A stretch of DNA of 9,275 nucleotides from Acidobacteriaceae bacterium (GTDB lineage: Bacteria; Acidobacteriota; Terriglobia; Terriglobales; Acidobacteriaceae): contig PLUJ01000160.1 of the NCBI GenBank assembly GCA_003165455.1, positions 15,423 through 24,697 of the forward strand, given 5' to 3'. The notes below the pieces were generated by a model that made no database searches, was not told the origin of the DNA, and was given only the letters and a program-made list of their open reading frames with translations. Shown here one piece after another: positions 6,255-9,275 of the stretch. Positions within the stretch are counted from its first letter, which is position 1. Each line of letters opens with the position of its first letter. Made by a program: the position numbers and the translations under genes.

Positions 6255-7817
6255 ATGAGGCTGGCGGGCAACACCCGCCCTGAGGCCATTCTGGCGAATG
6301 ATCGCGGGCCGGTGCCCGATGGTTACGACTTCGATCACATTTTGCTCGTGCTCCAGCGCTCGCCCGAGCAGGAGCAGGAACTCAAGACGCTGATCGAATC
6401 GCTGAACGACAGGAACTCGCCGAACTTCCATCACTGGATGACGCCCGAAGAATTCGGAAGGTATGGAGTGGCGCAAGAAGACATCGACAAGGTCACGGGT
6501 TGGCTCGAGTCGAATGGTTTCCGCGTCAATACGGTTTACGCCAACCACATGATGATCGATTTCTCCGGCTCCGCGGCCTCCGTGCGGACGGCCTTTCACA
6601 CCTCCATGCATTATCTCGAGGTCAGGGGCGAGCAGCATATCTCCAACGTTGGTGACCCGTGGGTTCCTGCCGCCCTCGCGCCGGTCGTCAAAGGGACCTT
6701 CTCGTTAAACGATTTCAAGCCGCACCCGATGTACAGGTCGAAGACGGACTACACCTTTGGTGGCTGCGCCTCCTCCGCCGACGTGCCAACGGAACCCGGT
6801 ACTTGCTACGCAGTCATCCCGCAGGACAACGCGGTCATCTACAACCTGAACCCGCTCTGGAGCGCTGGTGTCACGGGACAGGGCCAGACCATCGCCCTGG
6901 TTGAGGACACAGATACCTACACACCCAGCGGCGGGACCTTTGCCAGCGACTGGAACACGTACGTCACAACTTTTGGTTTGAGCGGCTACGGCGGAACTTA
7001 CACCGAGGCGCATCCCGGCGGCTGTGCCGACCCGGGCTCAAATGCGGATGACGGCGAAGCGGCCATTGACGTGGAAATGGCGAGTTCGTTCGCACCGGGC
7101 GCAAGCATTCAGTTGATCTCATGCGGGTCGGGGAGCTTCACCTTCGGCGGCGTACTCGCCCTGTCGAACCTGGTCAACGCCAGCGGACCGTATCCCAACG
7201 TGGTCAGCATGAGCTACGGCTTGTGCGAAGCCGGCACCGGCAACGGAGCAAATGCCTACTTCTACAATACCTTTGAGCAGACGGCGGCGCAGGGCATCTC
7301 GGCTTTTGTATCTTCCGGCGATGAAGGTCCATCCAGTTGCTCTTCGCTGTTCGGTACGGATTATGACGTAACCACTTTGGGCGTTACCGGGTGGGGTGAA
7401 TCGCCTTACAACGTATCCGTGGGCGGCACCGATTTCGAAGATGTTTACAACTTGAAAGCCGCCGCGAATGGCGGAGCTCCGCTCAGCACCTATTGGAGCT
7501 CGACGAACTCCGCGACCTACGGCTCGGCTCTGAGCTATATTCCTGAAATGCCCTGGGACGATTCCTGCGCTAATGTGCTGATCTCCGAGGTTGCCAACAA
7601 TACTTTCACCACTTATGGCAGCACCGGCACGTGCAACAAGAGTCCGTTTAATACCACGAGTGGCTATGAGAGTCCCGGTGCCGGCAGCGGAGGCGCGAGC
7701 AATTGCGCGACCGGAAACGGAGGCGCGAGCCAAACCAGCGCCGCCGTCTCCGACGCTTACTGCCAGGGATATCCCAAACCCTCGTATCAGGCGGGTTCGT
7801 CGCTGTCGGGCGGCTAG
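6255..7817 (+). CDS. S53 protease fragment: pro-domain and first part of the catalytic domain
   Basis: This is the open frame between the frameshift and the TAG. It begins in the pro-kumamolisin activation domain (about 6290-6720; markers LLVLQRSPEQEQ and SPNFHHWMTPEEFG), which keeps the enzyme inactive until export. The catalytic domain follows, with the Glu/Asp pair at codons 7056-7058 and 7068-7070 (EAAID), the conserved VVSMSYG strand, and the oxyanion Asp at 7320-7322 (SSGDEG). The catalytic Ser is missing from this piece because the TAG comes first, so this fragment alone could not be an active protease. It also lacks the signal peptide, which lies in another frame upstream. The ATG at 6255 has no clear ribosome binding site. 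Confidence 0.7.
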   Translation: MRLAGNTRPEAILANDRGPVPDGYDFDHILLVLQRSPEQEQELKTLIESLNDRNSPNFHHWMTPEEFGRYGVAQEDIDKVTGWLESNGFRVNTVYANHMMIDFSGSAASVRTAFHTSMHYLEVRGEQHISNVGDPWVPAALAPVVKGTFSLNDFKPHPMYRSKTDYTFGGCASSADVPTEPGTCYAVIPQDNAVIYNLNPLWSAGVTGQGQTIALVEDTDTYTPSGGTFASDWNTYVTTFGLSGYGGTYTEAHPGGCADPGSNADDGEAAIDVEMASSFAPGASIQLISCGSGSFTFGGVLALSNLVNASGPYPNVVSMSYGLCEAGTGNGANAYFYNTFEQTAAQGISAFVSSGDEGPSSCSSLFGTDYDVTTLGVTGWGESPYNVSVGGTDFEDVYNLKAAANGGAPLSTYWSSTNSATYGSALSYIPEMPWDDSCANVLISEVANNTFTTYGSTGTCNKSPFNTTSGYESPGAGSGGASNCATGNGGASQTSAAVSDAYCQGYPKPSYQAGSSLSGG

Positions 7818-9275
7818 GCGGTCTATGGCATGCCGAATGACGGCTTGCGCGATATCCCCGATGTTTCGATGTTCGCCGCAAACGGCGTTTGGGGCCACTT
7901 CGAAACAGTTTGCTGGTCTGACCCAACACAAACCTCAGGTGGGGCTGTGTCATGCAGCGGTGCACCGAGCACGTGGTCGGGCTTTGGCGGAACGTCGGTC
8001 GCCGCACCCTCCCTGGCTGGCATTCAGGCCCTCGTCAATCAGAAGACGGGCGAGAACTGGGGCAACCCCAACCCGATCTATTATCAGATCGCGCAGAATG
8101 AGTACGGCACAGCCGGCGGAAGTTTCTTAGGCGGCTCCTGCAATTCGAGCAATGGCTCGGGCAACTCGTGCGTATTCAATGACATAACTCAGGGCGACAT
8201 TGATGTGGGTTGCGAAGATGACGGCACCACGGCAGAGTCGCACTGCTATAAACCATCGGGCACATTCGGCGTGGACAGCACCGATGTTATTTCAGGTACT
8301 GTCATCGTTAGCGGTGGCGTGGGTTACACTTCCGCTCCGACCTGCACCGTTGCGGGTCCGACTAACAGTAATCCCTACAAGACACCGGCCGGGGCTACTC
8401 TGTTTGCGGGCGGTACGCAGGCGACTTGCACGGCAGCGTTTGCCAGCGGATCTACCAGCGCCACCTACACCATTAAGTTCATTGCATCTGGGTCAACCAT
8501 CAACACGGACTACCCGAACCAATTAGGGTTCAACATTGGCGGCGTCACTTATACATTCGTCACCTCATTAACAGGCGCGCCCGCCAACTCGGTGTTGCTG
8601 GTAACCAGCGGCAGCACAGGTACCCAGGAAACCGATAATGCGAAAAACCTCGAGGCGGCGATCAATGCGACCTCGTCGCAGTGCACCACCGCGCCTTGCT
8701 TCTCGACTGGCACAACAGCCAACCCGGTCGCAACGGCGACTGAGTCCACCAGCACGGTGACGACAACCGCGAAAACCGCTGGCTACGCAGGCAACTTCAG
8801 CGTGAGTCTTGCATCCACCAACGTTTTCTTCCAGGCACTCGAGGTTGTGACGATCTCGCAGACCGCAACCGGTGCAGGGCCGGGCTACGTCAGCGCCATC
8901 ACGGTAGCGGCTGGAAGCTCAGGCTATGGACCGCAGACGCCCATTACTCTTACCGGTGGCGGGGGCAGCGGCGCAATCGCCGTGGCTAACACCACCGCCG
9001 GAACCGCGTCATCCAGCTATCAGCCCTCATACGGTGCAGCGCCAGGCTATGACATGGCCACGGGACTGGGAAGCGTCAACGCCTACAACATGGTGAATAA
9101 CTGCGTGTGGAGTTCGAGCTGCCAGACCATCACGTTCACCACGAATGCGCCAGCCAGCGCCGCCGACGGTAGCAACTTTACTGTAGCTGCCACGGCTACT
9201 TCGGGCCTGGCGGTGACGTTCACCTCATCGGGATACTGCTCGAATGCGGGCGCAACCTATACCATGACCAGCGGC
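7818..9275 (+). CDS. S53 protease fragment: catalytic serine region, inserted modules and Ig-like repeat; continues beyond the window
   Basis: This stretch has 486 sense codons in the same frame as the preceding fragment, separated only by the TAG. It opens with AVYGMPNDGLRDIPDVSMFA, the usual lead-in to the nucleophile, and carries the catalytic Ser at codon 7995-7997 in GTSVAAPSLAG. The Ca-binding C-terminal part of the fold follows: DITQGDIDVGC, then after a long insertion YDMATGLGSVNAYN near 9048-9090. From about 9120 an Ig-like repeat begins (QTITFTTNAP...VTFTSSGYCS), of the type found in cell-surface proteins, and runs out of the window. The first possible ATG is 7830 and it has no evident ribosome binding site, so this is unlikely to be translated as its own gene. 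Confidence 0.7.
8286..9008 (+). other. Inserted domain block within the S53 catalytic fold
   Basis: About 241 codons separate CYKPSGTFGVDSTD from SYQPSYGAAPGYDMATGLG, two stretches that I recall as nearly adjacent in ordinary S53 proteases. The block has three parts. The outer two resemble each other: GTVIVSGGVGYTSAPTCTV (from about 8292) and AITVAAGSSGYGPQTPITL (from about 8898), the second followed by GGGGSGA. The middle part (about 8466-8817) contains LGFNIGGVTYTFVTSLTG, NLEAAINA and VTTTAKTAGYAGN. In my recollection this pattern occurs in phage tail or virion-associated beta-rich repeats. The role is unknown; adhesion or substrate binding is a guess. Confidence 0.55.

Larger units (their letters stand above)
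6095..9275 (+). pseudogene. Secreted S53 (kumamolisin/sedolisin-type) serine-carboxyl protease, frameshifted and with an in-frame stop; 3' end outside the window
   Basis: S53 enzymes are secreted acid endopeptidases activated by removal of a pro-domain. AGGA lies 8 bases before the ATG at 6095. The first 52 codons give a signal peptide (hydrophobic core LLSFLVVLCFLAAF, likely cut after FA at residue 26) ending at DDNK. The frame then runs into TGA at 6281. Skipping one C at 6251-6252 restores the family's expected ...NKLMRLAGNTRPEA. The frame is then open to TAG at 7815-7817, and open again to the window end, giving about 1060 reconstructed residues. Expected catalytic residues are present: E321 and D325 in EAAID, D409 in SSGDEG, S634 in GTSVAAP. 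Conservation on both sides of each lesion suggests very recent inactivation or sequence errors. TAG terminates two other genes here, so amber recoding is unlikely. Confidence 0.85.

Noticed and set aside
6245..6260. Programmed ribosomal frameshift in the protease
   Set aside because: The site lacks a known slippery heptamer and no obvious downstream pseudoknot was seen. A second lesion (TAG) in the same gene makes mutation or sequence error the simpler explanation.
7119..7931. Minus-strand open frame of 270 codons, crossing the protease TAG site
   Set aside because: It is antisense to the S53 catalytic domain. The composition is Arg/Ala-rich shadow sequence without motifs, and it does not explain the conserved protease residues on the plus strand.
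1..9275. Defence system, mobile element, CRISPR array or tRNA gene
   Set aside because: I found no transposase, integrase, nuclease or toxin motifs, no regularly spaced repeats and no cloverleaf-like sequence on either strand.

Overview
The window looks like chromosomal DNA from a moderately GC-rich soil or peat bacterium, most likely an Acidobacteriota member. This rests on three things recognised by eye: a secreted S53 (kumamolisin-type) protease with Ig-like surface repeats, an ATP sulfurylase-APS kinase fusion, and the general gene style. No rRNA, tRNA, CRISPR array, transposase or integrase is visible.

Left part (1-2828, all minus strand): a sulfate-activation cluster, read from right to left. 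A bifunctional sulfate adenylyltransferase/APS kinase turns sulfate into APS and then PAPS. A TauE/SafE-type membrane transporter follows, and then the start of a CysQ-like phosphatase that would recycle PAP, the by-product of PAPS use. The gaps are 65 and 80 bases with no obvious terminator, so one transcript is likely. The fusion enzyme appears to start at a TTG placed by a strong GGAGG. A roughly 360-base non-coding leader with short repeats lies upstream.

Middle (3186-5703): a solitary Sfp-type 4'-phosphopantetheinyl transferase (minus), a small secreted protein of unknown function (plus) with a very good ribosome binding site, and a non-hydrolysing UDP-GlcNAc 2-epimerase (minus). The last makes UDP-ManNAc for surface polysaccharide. 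These look like independent housekeeping or envelope genes rather than one pathway.

Right part (5704-9275): a promoter region with a textbook -35 box and an AT-rich upstream element, followed by a long gene for a secreted S53 protease that runs off the window. All four expected catalytic residues can be located. As written, the gene is broken twice, by a +1 frameshift near 6251 and an in-frame TAG at 7815-7817. It is therefore a young pseudogene or carries assembly errors. Its catalytic domain also carries an insertion of about 240 residues, resembling repeats of phage-tail and adhesin proteins, between the catalytic serine and the C-terminal end of the fold. This insertion is the most unusual item in the window. 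I see no convincing new multi-gene system.
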